Source: Amycolatopsis coloradensis (GTDB lineage Bacteria; Actinomycetota; Actinomycetes; Mycobacteriales; Pseudonocardiaceae). Taken from it: a DNA stretch of 64,000 nt. Both the position numbers and the translations under genes were made by a program. Below are positions 25,901 through 34,432 of the stretch, one piece after another. The notes beneath the pieces are model-generated. The model saw nothing but the letters and a program-made list of their open reading frames with translations, was not told where the DNA came from and ran no database searches. How positions within the stretch are numbered: the first letter of the stretch is position 1; every line of letters begins with the position of its first letter. The stretch spans positions 210,335-274,334 of the forward strand of contig NZ_MQUQ01000006.1 in NCBI RefSeq assembly GCF_001953865.1, given 5' to 3'.

Positions 25901-26046
25901 GAATCGTGACGGAAGCCCGCGGTCTTGGAGAACACGAGCACCGTCGCCGCTTCGTGCTCCGGTGCGGCCTGCACCGGTAGCGCGACGCCTGTCAAAGCCG
26001 TGACCATCGACGTGACGAGCACGCCTAGTCGTCGTTTCAAGGACAT
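22918..26046 (-). CDS. Secreted ThuA / PQQ-sugar-dehydrogenase / PKD / CBM6-like protein
   Basis: 1042 residues. Signal peptide 1-27. An uninterrupted ThuA domain at 33-250 ([58 protein letters not shown]). Residues 260-740 are a GSDH-type propeller with [20 protein letters not shown]; His 406 aligns with the catalytic His and is preceded by two adjacent Cys. A PKD domain lies at about 745-830 ([20 protein letters not shown]) and a CBM6-like beta-sandwich occupies the last 140 residues. It is a paralogue of the larger ThuA protein with different accessory domains. Known relatives are predicted secreted sugar dehydrogenases. Confidence 0.9.
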   Translation of the reverse strand: MSLKRRLGVLVTSMVTALTGVALPVQAAPEHEAATVLVFSKTAGFRHDSIPTGIEAIKELGAQNHFAVEATEDAAAFTDANLKRFNAVVWLSTTGDVLNADQQAAFERYVKGGGGYVGVHAASDTEYDWPWYGDLVGAYFKSHPQIQQANVKVEDHDHVSTHALPETWPRTDEWYNYRENPRSKVNVLASLDEKSYQPGDGAMGDHPIAWCHENSGGRSWYTGGGHTKESYSEPAFRAHLAGGIKYATKLSEAGCAKQTPDPVDADFDQITLAKGEEKTGEPIALSVLPNRDVLHTSRDGRVWYTSSSATTKLAATIPVYNHDEDGLQGVAIDPDFAKNRWVYLYYAPKLNTPAGDAPENGTPADFEPFKGHNQLSRFKLGADNNLDLASEQKILQVPAERGICCHAGGEIDFDARGNLYLSTGDDSNPFSSDGFTPIDERADRNPVYDAQRSSGNTNDLRGKVLRIKVDAKGKYTVPKGNLFPKGKAKTRPEIYAMGFRNPFRFAVDRKTGWIHLADYGPDAGAADPKRGPGGTVEFNLIKKPGNFGWPYCVGDNQPFIDHDFATKQSGAAFDCAKPKNTSPRNTGLTDLPPVEKAWIPYDGGSVPEFGTGPESPMGGPVYQYEAKNPSQTKFPEYFNGKTFAYEWERGWIKEITVGKNGERGAVKPFFDSMDLVRPMNVEFGPDGAMYVLDYGTGYFGGSKESAVYRIDYTKGRRTPVARVAADKTSGQAPLTVEFDPAGTNDPDGGALAYAWDFDGNGTTDSTEAAPVSHTYAANGQYTAKLSVTDPTGLTGSASVVVTVGNTAPVVTLKTPVNGSVFSFGDKVPFKVEVNDAEDNPIDCAKVTVEYILGHEGHGHPLSRATGCEGTIATPADEGHGADANVFGVINASYTDKGGNGVPALTGEAESLLQPKVKQAEFYTRSSGIEVVGHDGASGGKRVGHIESGDWINFDPVNLVGVSGIGYRVSSGGAGGTIEVRSGAVDGPLVQTVAVANTGGWDTYADIPASAITDPGGTGPLFLVFKGGSGGLFDVDVITFEEQ

Positions 26047-26131
26047 AGCTGTGGCGATCCTTTCGATGAGCGGCGGCGATCAAGGAACGGAATGCGGTGG
26101 AGCTTCCTTTCGTGGGATCTGGGGGTGGGGG

Positions 26132-26188
26132 GTGTCGCGAAAGCCACTTTCGGGACACCAGACGTCGCGAAAGTGGCTTTCGCGACAC
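26132..26188. repeat. 57-bp inverted repeat element (copy 2)
   Basis: Same element as at 5166 and 35586, with arms GTGTCGCGAAAGCCACTTTC and GAAAGTGGCTTTCGCGACAC. It lies between the alkaline-phosphatase-like gene and the ThuA gene, splitting the long same-strand gene run, so it may act as a terminator or processing site. Confidence 0.8.
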
Positions 26189-26218
26189 GTCCCGGCTAGG
26201 CGACCTCTGCCCCTCCCG

Positions 26219-27592
26219 TCATTTGAGGCCTTGCAGGGAAAGGAGCAGCGGATGGACGTCGGTCGCCCCCACCCGACCGGACGGCTGGAACGACGGGTCC
26301 GAGCAGAGCAGCACCGGACCGTCCTCAAGGGAATCCGGAAGCCGTCCGTGCGAACCGCGCACCCAGCGCGGATCGGTCGGGACGACGTCCATCGCGTACC
26401 GCAGCCCGGCGAACTTCTTCGCCAGGTTGAGCCCGGCCCGCGCCTTGGCGAACTTGTCCTCCGGGTCGAAGAACAGTTCGGCGGGGTCGTAACCCGGTTT
26501 GCGGTGGATCTCGACGCCACGCGCGAAGTCGGGCTTCCGCTCGTCGTCGAGCCAGTAGTAGTAGGTGAACCACGAGTCCGGATTCGCGACCGCGACGAGG
26601 TCGCCGGCGCGCTCGTGGTCCAATCCATATCGAGCCTGCGCCTCACGGTCGAGGACCTCGTCGACGCCGGTCAGTTCGCCGACGATCGAGCGCACTCGCT
26701 CCCTATCCGAGGAGTCACGGACGTAGACGTGCGCGACCTGGTGGTCGGCGACGGCGAACGCGCGCGACGCCCACGGGTCGAGGTACTCCATGCCCGCCTG
26801 GGTGTAGACCTCCAGCAGGCCCTCGCGACGCAGCGCCCGGTTGAGGTCGACCGGCCTGCTGACGTTCGTGATCCCGTACTCGCTGAGCGCGACCACGGTC
26901 GCCCCGGCGTTGCGGGCGTCGTCGAGCAGCGGCGCGAGCGCGTTGTCCAGTTCCCGCGCCGCCAACGCGGCCTGCGGCGCGTCGGGGCCGAAACGCTGGA
27001 GATCGTAGTCCAGGTGTGGCACGTAGGTCAGCAGCAGATCCGGGCGCTTCTCCCGCAGGATCTGCCGGGACGCGCCGATCACCCACTTGCTCGATTTGAT
27101 CGACGCCGTCGGGCCCCAATACTGGAAGAGCGGGAACTCCCCCAGCGCGCCGGTCAGCTGATCATGCAGTTCCGGCGGGCGCACGTAGGCGTCCGGGGAT
27201 TTGCGGCCGTCGGCGTGGTAGATCGGCCGCGGGGTCACCGTGACGTCGGTGCTCATCCCCATCGCGTACCACCAGCACACGTTCGCCGACGTGTAACCGG
27301 GGTGCGCCGCCCGCGCGGTCTCCCACAGCTTCTCGCCACCGACGAGCCGGTTGTGCTGGCGCCACAGGAAGATCTCGCCGAGTTCGCGGAAGTACCAGCC
27401 GTTGCCGACGATCCCGTGCTGCGCTGGCATGAGCCCGGTGAGGAACGTCGACTGCGCGCTGCAGGTGACGGCGGGCAGCACCGTGCCCAGTTCGGCCTGC
27501 CAGCCGTCGCGGGCGACTGCGGACAGGTTCGGCATGTCCCGCAACGCCTTCGGGGTCAGTCCGACGACGTCGATGACGACCAGCGGCTTCAT
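26219..27592 (-). CDS. Alkaline phosphatase superfamily phosphodiesterase/nucleotide pyrophosphatase (EboF-like)
   Basis: 457 residues from ATG 27592, which overlaps the stop of the EboE gene by ATGA. The N-terminus has MKPLVVIDVVGLTPKALRD, with the first metal Asp, and the nucleophile Thr in AVTCSAQSTFLTGLMPAQHG. Further metal residues are in YVPHLDYDLQRFGPD and VALSEYGITNV. This is the type I phosphodiesterase/nucleotide pyrophosphatase layout. In cyanobacterial ebo clusters a protein of this family is a recurring member. Substrate is unknown; an inositol- or sugar-nucleotide-linked phosphodiester is a reasonable guess. Confidence 0.88.
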   Translation of the reverse strand: MKPLVVIDVVGLTPKALRDMPNLSAVARDGWQAELGTVLPAVTCSAQSTFLTGLMPAQHGIVGNGWYFRELGEIFLWRQHNRLVGGEKLWETARAAHPGYTSANVCWWYAMGMSTDVTVTPRPIYHADGRKSPDAYVRPPELHDQLTGALGEFPLFQYWGPTASIKSSKWVIGASRQILREKRPDLLLTYVPHLDYDLQRFGPDAPQAALAARELDNALAPLLDDARNAGATVVALSEYGITNVSRPVDLNRALRREGLLEVYTQAGMEYLDPWASRAFAVADHQVAHVYVRDSSDRERVRSIVGELTGVDEVLDREAQARYGLDHERAGDLVAVANPDSWFTYYYWLDDERKPDFARGVEIHRKPGYDPAELFFDPEDKFAKARAGLNLAKKFAGLRYAMDVVPTDPRWVRGSHGRLPDSLEDGPVLLCSDPSFQPSGRVGATDVHPLLLSLQGLK

Positions 27593-28659
27593 GCGGAAGC
27601 CCCTTCCTTGACGAGGTTCGCCTGTGCCCACTCGAGTTCCGCCGCGATCCCGCCGACGAGGTCACCCGCGTCCGGGAGCACGCTCCAGGTGTAGGTCTCG
27701 ACCTCGATATGCGGTTCACCGGGCAGCCCGGCGGCGACGGTGCGCAGGACGTCGGTCGTGGTGGACAGCGGCGCGGCCGGGGCCTGGTGCAGCGGCAGGT
27801 GGAAGTGCACCCGCCACGGACCCTCCCCCGGCAACTCCGCCCAGGCCTCGGGCAGGTCGTCGGCCTTGTGCACGACACCGCCCGAAAACTCCCGGACCTG
27901 GTGCAGGTAGCGCGGTTCGGCGAACGCAGCCAGTGCTTCTCTTGCCTCAGCGGGCTTCTCGACGTGTAGTGCGGCGGAGGCCTGCACCTTGACGATGTCC
28001 ACATCGGACGCCGCGATCGCCTTGAGGGTCTCCGCCGGGTCGGCGAAGGACACCGCGAGGTGGCAGGTGTCCAGGCACAGCCCGACGTACTCCGGGTCGA
28101 CGCGGCCGGACAGCCAGCCGAGCGCGTCGGCGACGGTGTCGAGAACGCAGCCGGGCTCGGGTTCCACGGCCACCTTGATCGGCCGGTCACCGATCGCCCG
28201 GACGACCTGGCCGAAGGCCTCGGCCGCGCGACGGTCGTCGTGTTCGGTCCACGGTTCACGCCACGCGAGCGGCAACGTGGAGATGCTGCCGTACGTCGCG
28301 TCCTCGGCGAGCAAGTCCGAGAGCACGTTCACGCAGTCGATGGTGTACGCGACCCGGTCGCTGTTCGTCCACTCAGGACGGTAGACCGCGTGCTTGACGA
28401 CCTCGTCGTGGAATCCGCCGTACGGGAACGCGTTGAGTGTGTAGACGCTGAGCCCGCGCGCGTCGAGTTCCGCGCGGAAGTCCTTGCGCGCCCGAGCGTC
28501 GTCGGCGAGTCCGCGCGCGACCGGCGCGGAAAGCCACAGCCCGACACCGAGCCGATCGGCGCCCAGCCGCTCACGCACCGGGAGCGCGTACCGATCCAGC
28601 TGCGCGACGATGCCCTCGACGTCCTCGGCGGGGTGAACGTTCGTACAGTAGGAGATCAT
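27589..28659 (-). CDS. eboE: EboE-like metabolite traffic protein (TIM barrel)
   Basis: 356 residues. The start MISYCTNVHPAEDVEGIVAQ is the hallmark opening of EboE. Barrel motifs include LSVYTLNAFPYGGFHDE, KVAVEPEPGCVLDT, GLCLDTCHLAVSF and VKVQASAALHV, with Glu, Asp and His metal positions. EboE is part of the ebo cluster, shown in cyanobacteria to be needed to move a scytonemin precursor to the periplasm and also found in algae and Pseudomonas. Overlaps both neighbours by ATGA, so it is strictly coupled to the TatD-like and phosphodiesterase genes. Confidence 0.9.
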   Translation of the reverse strand: MISYCTNVHPAEDVEGIVAQLDRYALPVRERLGADRLGVGLWLSAPVARGLADDARARKDFRAELDARGLSVYTLNAFPYGGFHDEVVKHAVYRPEWTNSDRVAYTIDCVNVLSDLLAEDATYGSISTLPLAWREPWTEHDDRRAAEAFGQVVRAIGDRPIKVAVEPEPGCVLDTVADALGWLSGRVDPEYVGLCLDTCHLAVSFADPAETLKAIAASDVDIVKVQASAALHVEKPAEAREALAAFAEPRYLHQVREFSGGVVHKADDLPEAWAELPGEGPWRVHFHLPLHQAPAAPLSTTTDVLRTVAAGLPGEPHIEVETYTWSVLPDAGDLVGGIAAELEWAQANLVKEGASA

Positions 28660-29519
28660 TTGCGGGCACCTCGCAGGACCGAGTTGCCCTCGAAGGTCAC
28701 GGCCTCACCGGTGAAACCGGGCAGCGGGTCGAGGGTGAGGCGTCCACTTTGGCCGTAGAAGTCGACCGGGTTCTGCCACAGCACCTTGTCGACGTCGGCC
28801 TCGGTGAACCCGCCGTCGAGCATCGCCTGCCCGGTCTTGGCGGTCTTCAGCGGATCCGAGCGGCCCCAGTCCGCGGCCGAGTTGACGATCATCTTGTCCA
28901 GCCCGTACCGGCGCAGGATCTCGACCATCCGGTGTTCGTCCATCTTGGTGTCCGGGTAGATGGAGAAACCCATCCAGGCACCGGAATCCTTGACCAGCTC
29001 GACGGTGACCTCGTTGAGGTGGTCGACCACCACGCGCTCCGGCGCGACACCCGCCTCACGGACGACGTCGAGGGTGCGCTTGGTGCCTTCCAGCTTGTCG
29101 CGGTGCGGGGTGTGCACCAGCACCGGGAGGTCGTGGTCGAGCGCCAGCGCCAGCTGCTGTGCGAAGACCTCGTCCTCTTCCTTGGTCATCGAGTCGTAGC
29201 CGACCTCGCCGACCGCGACGACACCGTCCTTGGCCAGGTACCTCGGGAGCACGTCGAGCACCTCGCGGCAGCGGGGGTCGTTGGCCTCCTTGGGGTTCAG
29301 CGCGATCGTGCAGTGGTGCCGGATGCCGAACTGGGCGGCGCGGAACCGTTCCCAGCCGATGAGCGCGTCGAAGTAGTCGGTGTACGAGCCGACGCTGGTG
29401 CGTGGCTGCCCCAGCCAGAACGCGGGTTCGACCAGCGCGCGGACACCGGAGGCGTACATGGCTTCGTAGTCGTCGGTGGTCCGGGAGGACATGTGGATGT
29501 GGGGATCGAAGATGCGCAT
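28656..29519 (-). CDS. eboB: TatD-family metal-dependent hydrolase (EboB-like)
   Basis: 287 residues from ATG 29519. The N-terminal metal motif HIH is in RIFDPHIHMSSRTTDDYEAM. The barrel continues with VGEVGYD, DLPVLVHTPHRDKLEGTKR, RVVVDHLNEVTVELV and SAADWGRSDPL, the Glu, His, His and Asp metal residues of TatD hydrolases. The reading WLGQPRTSVGSYTDYF is typical of EboB rather than of housekeeping TatD. The substrate in ebo clusters is unknown. Coupled by ATGA overlap to EboE and 4 nt from the EboA-like gene. Confidence 0.9.
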   Translation of the reverse strand: MRIFDPHIHMSSRTTDDYEAMYASGVRALVEPAFWLGQPRTSVGSYTDYFDALIGWERFRAAQFGIRHHCTIALNPKEANDPRCREVLDVLPRYLAKDGVVAVGEVGYDSMTKEEDEVFAQQLALALDHDLPVLVHTPHRDKLEGTKRTLDVVREAGVAPERVVVDHLNEVTVELVKDSGAWMGFSIYPDTKMDEHRMVEILRRYGLDKMIVNSAADWGRSDPLKTAKTGQAMLDGGFTEADVDKVLWQNPVDFYGQSGRLTLDPLPGFTGEAVTFEGNSVLRGARK

Positions 29520-29523
29520 TGTG

Positions 29524-31113
29524 CTAGTTCTCCTGAATGTCTGATGGTGAACCCGCGTCCGCGATCGACGTCGGCAGGGCGCTGGTTCGCGGCATAGGTC
29601 CCGATCGCAGGGAAGGGCGCCCTGCCCCCGCGATCGCGGGGCCTTCGGCCGGGGCGGGTCCACTCGTGGGCCCCGTTTCCGCTTCCACCCGCTGCTCCGC
29701 CACCGGGCTCGTGAGGAGTTCGAGGGCGTCGGCGGGAACGTCACGTCCGGCCGCCCTGCGTTCGTCGGCGAAATCGGCGAGCATGCGTCTGAGCTCGTCG
29801 TCCGCGCGGGAAGTGAGGTCCGCGACGGCGGCCAGCGGCACGCCGACGAAGACGCATTTGAGGACGCCGTGCCGCCAGGTGTGCCCGTCGAGGTGCCGCG
29901 CGAAGGCGCCCATGGCGGCGGCGACCAGGCGGATGTCGTTGGCGCGCAGGGCGTCCTCGACCAGCTTGATCCCGGCATCGGTGACTTCGGCGCCCGGGGA
30001 CTCCAGCGCGTTGAGCGCCCGCAAGACCCCGCGCCGCTCGGCGTCGTCGCCATAGCGGTAGAGATCGCGCAGTTCCGCGGCCAGCGCGGCGTCGTCGAGG
30101 ACGTCGGCCAGCACCGTGACGAGCCGGACGCGCGCCCGGTCGTCGACGGTGCCGTGGACCAGCCCCTGCGGATCAGTACCGGGTCGCAGCGCGGCCCGGC
30201 CGACCTCACGGCCGACGGCCGGGAAGAGCGAGCCGACGACCGACGGCTTCTCCCGGATCCGGCGTTCCGCCTTGTCCAGCCACGACTCCGGCATCGCCGC
30301 GGTCAGTGCCGTGAAGGCACGCCGCGCGGTGTCCGGTGCGGCGTGGCTGTGCCGGGGCAGCTCGACCGCGGCCAGCCCGGTGTAGCCGATCTCCGCCAGT
30401 GCCGCCAAAGTCGCGGGCAGATTCAGCCGCCCGTCACCGAACTCCAGATGCTCGTGGACCTTCGGCAGCATGTCGTCCAGTTGGACGTTCCACAGCAGCG
30501 GACCGGCGAGCCGGACGCATTCGGCCGCGTCCACCGGCTCGACGGCGACGCAGTGCCCGACGTCGAGCGTGACGCCGAACAGTTCCGGTTCACCGAGTTC
30601 CTCACGCAGGTCCAGTACCTGGCTCAGATGCTGCACGAGGTGCCCGGGCTCGGGCTCCATCGCCAGCCGGACGTTCAGCCGCGCGGCGTGCTCCAGGACC
30701 GCCGCGACGCCCTCACGCAACCGGGACCACGCGACGTCGTTGTCCACAGTGGACACACCAGACCAGAACGAGACGCAGTCCGCCCCGAGGTCGCCCGCGA
30801 TTCGCAAAGCCCGCGCCAGGAAATCGATCCGGAGGGCGGGGTCGTCGGAGAGCAGCGTCGGCGAGTGCTTGTGCCACGGATCGAGCAGGTACCGCGCGCC
30901 CGTCTCGATCACGACACGGTTCAGGCCCAGCGCCGAAAGCCGGGAGGCCACGTGGTCGACCTGTCGCGCCAGCTCGCCGGCGAACGGGTCGAGGTGGTCG
31001 TGGTCCAGCGTCAGCGCCACCCCGGTGTACCCGAGGTCGGCGATCACGGCGAGCGCGTCGTCGAGGCGGTGGTTGGAGAAGCCGTTGGTGCCGTATCCCA
31101 AAGAAAACGTCAT
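29524..31113 (-). CDS. eboA: Fusion of a TIM-barrel isomerase-like domain with EboA
   Basis: 529 residues. Residues 1-275 form a sugar-isomerase-like TIM barrel (SLGYGTNGFSNHRLDDALAV, RLAMEPEPGHLVQHLSQ, FGVTLDVGHCVAVEP, AAVELPRHSHAAPD). Residues 285-480 match EboA: ARVRLVTVLADVLDDAALAA, LRALNALESPGAEVTDAG, LVEDALRANDIRLVAAAMG, WRHGVLKCVFVGVPLAAV. The last 50 residues are Pro/Gly/Ala-rich and probably disordered. In other ebo clusters EboA is a separate protein of about 200-250 residues, so this fusion ties EboA to a metabolic enzyme fold. Start overlaps the UbiA-like stop by ATGA. Confidence 0.88.
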   Translation of the reverse strand: MTFSLGYGTNGFSNHRLDDALAVIADLGYTGVALTLDHDHLDPFAGELARQVDHVASRLSALGLNRVVIETGARYLLDPWHKHSPTLLSDDPALRIDFLARALRIAGDLGADCVSFWSGVSTVDNDVAWSRLREGVAAVLEHAARLNVRLAMEPEPGHLVQHLSQVLDLREELGEPELFGVTLDVGHCVAVEPVDAAECVRLAGPLLWNVQLDDMLPKVHEHLEFGDGRLNLPATLAALAEIGYTGLAAVELPRHSHAAPDTARRAFTALTAAMPESWLDKAERRIREKPSVVGSLFPAVGREVGRAALRPGTDPQGLVHGTVDDRARVRLVTVLADVLDDAALAAELRDLYRYGDDAERRGVLRALNALESPGAEVTDAGIKLVEDALRANDIRLVAAAMGAFARHLDGHTWRHGVLKCVFVGVPLAAVADLTSRADDELRRMLADFADERRAAGRDVPADALELLTSPVAEQRVEAETGPTSGPAPAEGPAIAGAGRPSLRSGPMPRTSALPTSIADAGSPSDIQEN

Positions 31114-31958
31114 GTGGGGCTCACCTTCCGCGACAGCTTGCGGGCGATCGGCAGCGCGGCCGCGACCAGCGCGGCCCCCAGTACCGAACCCTTGGCCGTG
31201 ACCGCCGCCTGGAGCGGGACCATGCCGTGGATGCCGGTCTTGGTCGCCGTGCGCACGGACTTCGCCGACGGGTCGCGGACCGCGTCCGCCTGCGCCCGGC
31301 CGACCATCCCCGCGTAGCCCGAACCGGCCGCCATCGAGGCCGCGCGATGCCAGCCACCGCGGGCCGGACCGGTCAATGCCAACGTTGTCGCCGCACAGCT
31401 CGTGGCGAGTGCGGCGCGGGCCGTCGCCGGATCCGCGCCATGGACCTCGCCGGTGGACAGCGCCGTGACGCCGAGCGTGTGCACGCCCACCGCCGCCGCG
31501 GCCGTGGCGGCGAGTCGGGTTTCGCCACCGGCGCCCAGGAGGACGTCGAGCGTGCGGCAGGCCGCCATCGCCACCGGTCCGGCGGGGGTCGGTTTGAGCA
31601 CGGTGTCGTAGGCCCAGACCGCGGCCGCGAGCGGGACCGCGACCTTCATCGCCGTGCGGCCGCCGCCGAGCGCGGCCAGGCCGAGCCCGGCCGCGGTCAG
31701 CGCGGCCCCGGTGGTGAGCGCCGCGCCCGCGCTCACCCGCCCGGACGGGATCGGCCGCTCGGGACGCTCCACGGCGTCGAGCTTCCGGTCCGCCCAGTCG
31801 TTGAGGGCCATCCCGGCCCAGTAGAAGGCGACCGAGGACAGCGGCAGCAGCAGCCGTCGCCCGGTCATCTTGAGTCCCGCCGCGGCGGATCCGGCGACCG
31901 TGTCACCGAGCACCGTCAGCGCGGCGGGCGCCCGGACGAGTTCCACGTAAGCCTTCAC
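31110..31958 (-). CDS. eboC: UbiA-family membrane prenyltransferase-like protein (EboC)
   Basis: 282 residues from GTG 31958, which overlaps the upstream stop as GTGA. About eight membrane segments. The first Asp-rich motif of UbiA enzymes is intact (ALNDWADRKLDAVERPERPI, an NDxxDxxxD pattern), but the second Asp-rich motif is degraded (VTALSTGEVHGADP). This partial active site is typical of the EboC/SCO242 subgroup, whose lipid or acceptor substrate is unknown. It is the only integral membrane enzyme of the cluster and would be the membrane step in metabolite trafficking. Confidence 0.9.
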   Translation of the reverse strand: MKAYVELVRAPAALTVLGDTVAGSAAAGLKMTGRRLLLPLSSVAFYWAGMALNDWADRKLDAVERPERPIPSGRVSAGAALTTGAALTAAGLGLAALGGGRTAMKVAVPLAAAVWAYDTVLKPTPAGPVAMAACRTLDVLLGAGGETRLAATAAAAVGVHTLGVTALSTGEVHGADPATARAALATSCAATTLALTGPARGGWHRAASMAAGSGYAGMVGRAQADAVRDPSAKSVRTATKTGIHGMVPLQAAVTAKGSVLGAALVAAALPIARKLSRKVSPT

Positions 31959-33112
31959 AGGGCTCCCGCCCAGGCGATCAGGCGGGCGGACTGCTCGGCG
32001 AAGCGGTGCTCGTCGCTGCCCAGCGGGTCCTTGAAGAAGAAGCCGAGTTCCGTCAGCGCGCCGCGCTGGCCCGCGGCGTGCGCGGTGGTGACCAGACGGG
32101 CGAGGTCGAGGATCAGCGGTGCCGCGAGCGCGGAGTCGTAGCCGGTCCAGGTGAACTGCAGGCTCATGCGCGCGCCGAGGAATCCCTCGAACGACACGTG
32201 GTCCCACGCGGTCTTGATCTCGCCCAGATCCGGCACGTTGTCGATGTGCAGCGGCGCGGTGACGTCCTCGCCGAGCAGTGCCGCGAGTCCGCGTGCCTTC
32301 GATTCCAGCTTGCTGTTCGCGGTCACCGGGTCGGCCAGGGTCTCGCCGTCACCGCCGCCGAGGAGGTTGGTGCCCGCCCAGGAACGGACCTTCAGCGCCC
32401 GCGCGCTGAACATCGGCGCGAGAACGGTGCGCAGCAGGGTTTCCCCGGTCTTGCCGTCGGAACCCGCGTACGGCAGGCCTTCCCGCTCGGCGAGCTGCCG
32501 CAGCGCGGGCAGGGTGATCCCGGCCGACGGCGTGAACTCGACGTACGGAGCCCCCGCCTTCAGCGCCGCGTAGGCGGTCAGCGAACTGGCCGGGAGCACC
32601 GCCCGCGCCGGATCGCCCAGCGCCTGCTCCAGCGAGTCGAGGTCGTCGTGTTCGGGAAGGTGGGGACACGGGGCCTCGGTGGAGGACACGTTGACCACCA
32701 CGACCCGCGCGAGGTCGTGCCGGCCGGCGAAAGCTCGGATGTCCGCGGTGAGCCGGGCGGCCGCGTCGGCCTGGGCACCCGTATGTGTCGCCGGGTGGTA
32801 GCCGTCGCGGATCTCGGCGTCCACTTCGGCAAGCCCGGACCGGACCGCCGAGAACACCGAGTGCCCGAACACGCCGGCGTGCGCCAGCTGCTCGGCCCGC
32901 TTCTCCAGCGGGGTGTGCACGATGTCGTGGCCGCCGAGGACCAGATCATCCCAGCCCGGCAACGCAACACCGGCGAAAGCGGGCAGTTCGGTGACGCAAC
33001 CGCCACCCCCCGTCACCCCCGCGCGGAGGGCGAGCAGCCCGACCGCCGCGGTGGTGGCGACAGACCCCCTCGCCCCGATCAACCAGATGCCCGTACGCTC
33101 GTGAGCAGGCAT
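31955..33112 (-). CDS. Myo-inositol-1(3)-phosphate synthase family protein
   Basis: 385 residues. The NAD Rossmann motif is GIWLIGARGSVATTAAVG at 8-25. Family motifs follow: VNVSSTEAPCPHLPEHDDLD, VEFTPSAGITLPALRQLAE, GSDGKTGETLLRTVLAPMF (the phosphate and catalytic region with Lys) and NLLGGGDGETLADP. The family converts glucose-6-phosphate to inositol phosphate by NAD-dependent aldol cyclisation. Standard ebo clusters carry a dehydroquinate-synthase-type cyclase (EboD); none is seen here, and this gene takes its place at the head of the operon. It is likely a specialised paralogue rather than the housekeeping Ino1. Confidence 0.9.
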   Translation of the reverse strand: MPAHERTGIWLIGARGSVATTAAVGLLALRAGVTGGGGCVTELPAFAGVALPGWDDLVLGGHDIVHTPLEKRAEQLAHAGVFGHSVFSAVRSGLAEVDAEIRDGYHPATHTGAQADAAARLTADIRAFAGRHDLARVVVVNVSSTEAPCPHLPEHDDLDSLEQALGDPARAVLPASSLTAYAALKAGAPYVEFTPSAGITLPALRQLAEREGLPYAGSDGKTGETLLRTVLAPMFSARALKVRSWAGTNLLGGGDGETLADPVTANSKLESKARGLAALLGEDVTAPLHIDNVPDLGEIKTAWDHVSFEGFLGARMSLQFTWTGYDSALAAPLILDLARLVTTAHAAGQRGALTELGFFFKDPLGSDEHRFAEQSARLIAWAGAL

Positions 33113-33221
33113 TTCTCCACCTTTCCAAACCCGGAAAGCCCAACCTCGGATGGTCGGACGTTTCCGGATCGAACCAAGTCGCAGTGATAGCCGTCATGCG
33201 ACTTTCGGCTGGATCTACTCC

Positions 33222-34391
33222 TCAGTTACTCCCCTTCGCAGTGACACCGGGCACAGCCGTCCATCGCGCCTCTTCGAGCGCGCTGCGCTCGACCGCGTCG
33301 AGTACCTGCTGAACCCGCAATCCGTCCTCGAAGGACGGCTCGGGATCCGTGCTGTCGCCGATCGCGGTGAGCAGGTCGGCGACCTCGTTGGTGAAGGTGT
33401 GCTCGTAGCCGAGGAGGTGCCCTGGCGGCCACCAGACCCCGACGTACGGGTGCTCGGGTTCGGTGACCAGGATCCGGCGGAACCCGGCCTCGGTGGCGGG
33501 TTGCCCGCCGTCGAAGAAGGACAGTTCGTTCATCGACTCGAAGTCGAACGCGAGGCTCGCCTTCGACCCGTTGATCTCCAGCCGCATCGCGTTCTTGCGG
33601 CCCAGCGCGAACCGGGTCGCTTCGAAACTCGCGACGGCCCCGCCGGTGAACCGGCCGAGGAACAGGGCGGTGTCGTCGACCGTGACCTGCCCGGTCCCGC
33701 CGCTGCCGTCCGGCCGCTCCTTGACGAAGGTGTCGGTGAGCGCGGAAACCCCGGTGATGTCCTCGCCGGTGACGAACTGGGCGGCGTCGACGATGTGCGC
33801 GCCGAGGTCGCCCAGCGCGCCGGAGCCCGCCTTGTCCTTGTGCAGCCGCCAGGTCATCGGCGACAGCGGGTCGGACAACCAGTCCTGGAGGTAGACCGAC
33901 CGCACGTGGCGGATCTCGCCGAGCGCCCCGCTCGCGACCAGTTTCCTGGCGTGCGCGAGCGCGGGCACCCGGCGGTAGTTGAAGGCCACCATCGACCGGA
34001 CGCCGTTCGCCCGCGCCTTCGCCGCCGCCTCGGCCATCGCTTCGGCTTCGGCGAGGGTGTTGGCGAGCGGTTTCTCGCACAGGACGTGCTTTCCGGCTTC
34101 GAGCGCGGCGATCGCGATCTCGGCGTGACTGTCGCCCGGCGTGCAGATGTCGACCAGGTCGACGTCGTCGCGGGCGATCAGCGCACGCCAATCCGTCTCG
34201 ACGGCTTCCCAGCCGAACCGTTCCGCCGCGGCCTTCGCCCGCACCTCGTCACGACCGCCGAGCACGGCGAGTCTCGGGATCAGCGGTGGCGTGAAGAACC
34301 GGTGCACGCTGCGCCACGCGTGCGAATGCACCGCACCCATGAACGCGTGACCCACCATGCCGATCCCGATCGTTTCCTTTGCCGTGCTCAT
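33222..34391 (-). CDS. Gfo/Idh/MocA family NAD(P)-dependent oxidoreductase
   Basis: 389 residues, with AGGAGGGGC before the ATG at 34391. N-terminal Rossmann motif IGMVGHAFMGAVHSHAW, then VDICTPGDSHAEIAIAALEAG and the conserved EKP of HVLCEKPLANTLAEAE. The C-terminal domain includes DLGAHIVDAAQFVTGED with the catalytic Asp and His. The family oxidises sugars and inositols, often at C3. It lies between the sugar ABC transporter and the inositol-phosphate-synthase-like gene in the same orientation, so it probably acts on the imported substrate. Confidence 0.92.
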   Translation of the reverse strand: MSTAKETIGIGMVGHAFMGAVHSHAWRSVHRFFTPPLIPRLAVLGGRDEVRAKAAAERFGWEAVETDWRALIARDDVDLVDICTPGDSHAEIAIAALEAGKHVLCEKPLANTLAEAEAMAEAAAKARANGVRSMVAFNYRRVPALAHARKLVASGALGEIRHVRSVYLQDWLSDPLSPMTWRLHKDKAGSGALGDLGAHIVDAAQFVTGEDITGVSALTDTFVKERPDGSGGTGQVTVDDTALFLGRFTGGAVASFEATRFALGRKNAMRLEINGSKASLAFDFESMNELSFFDGGQPATEAGFRRILVTEPEHPYVGVWWPPGHLLGYEHTFTNEVADLLTAIGDSTDPEPSFEDGLRVQQVLDAVERSALEEARWTAVPGVTAKGSN

Positions 34392-34432
34392 GCCCCTCCT
34401 AGATCGTGCTGCTGCGTGTCGGGTACGCGGGT

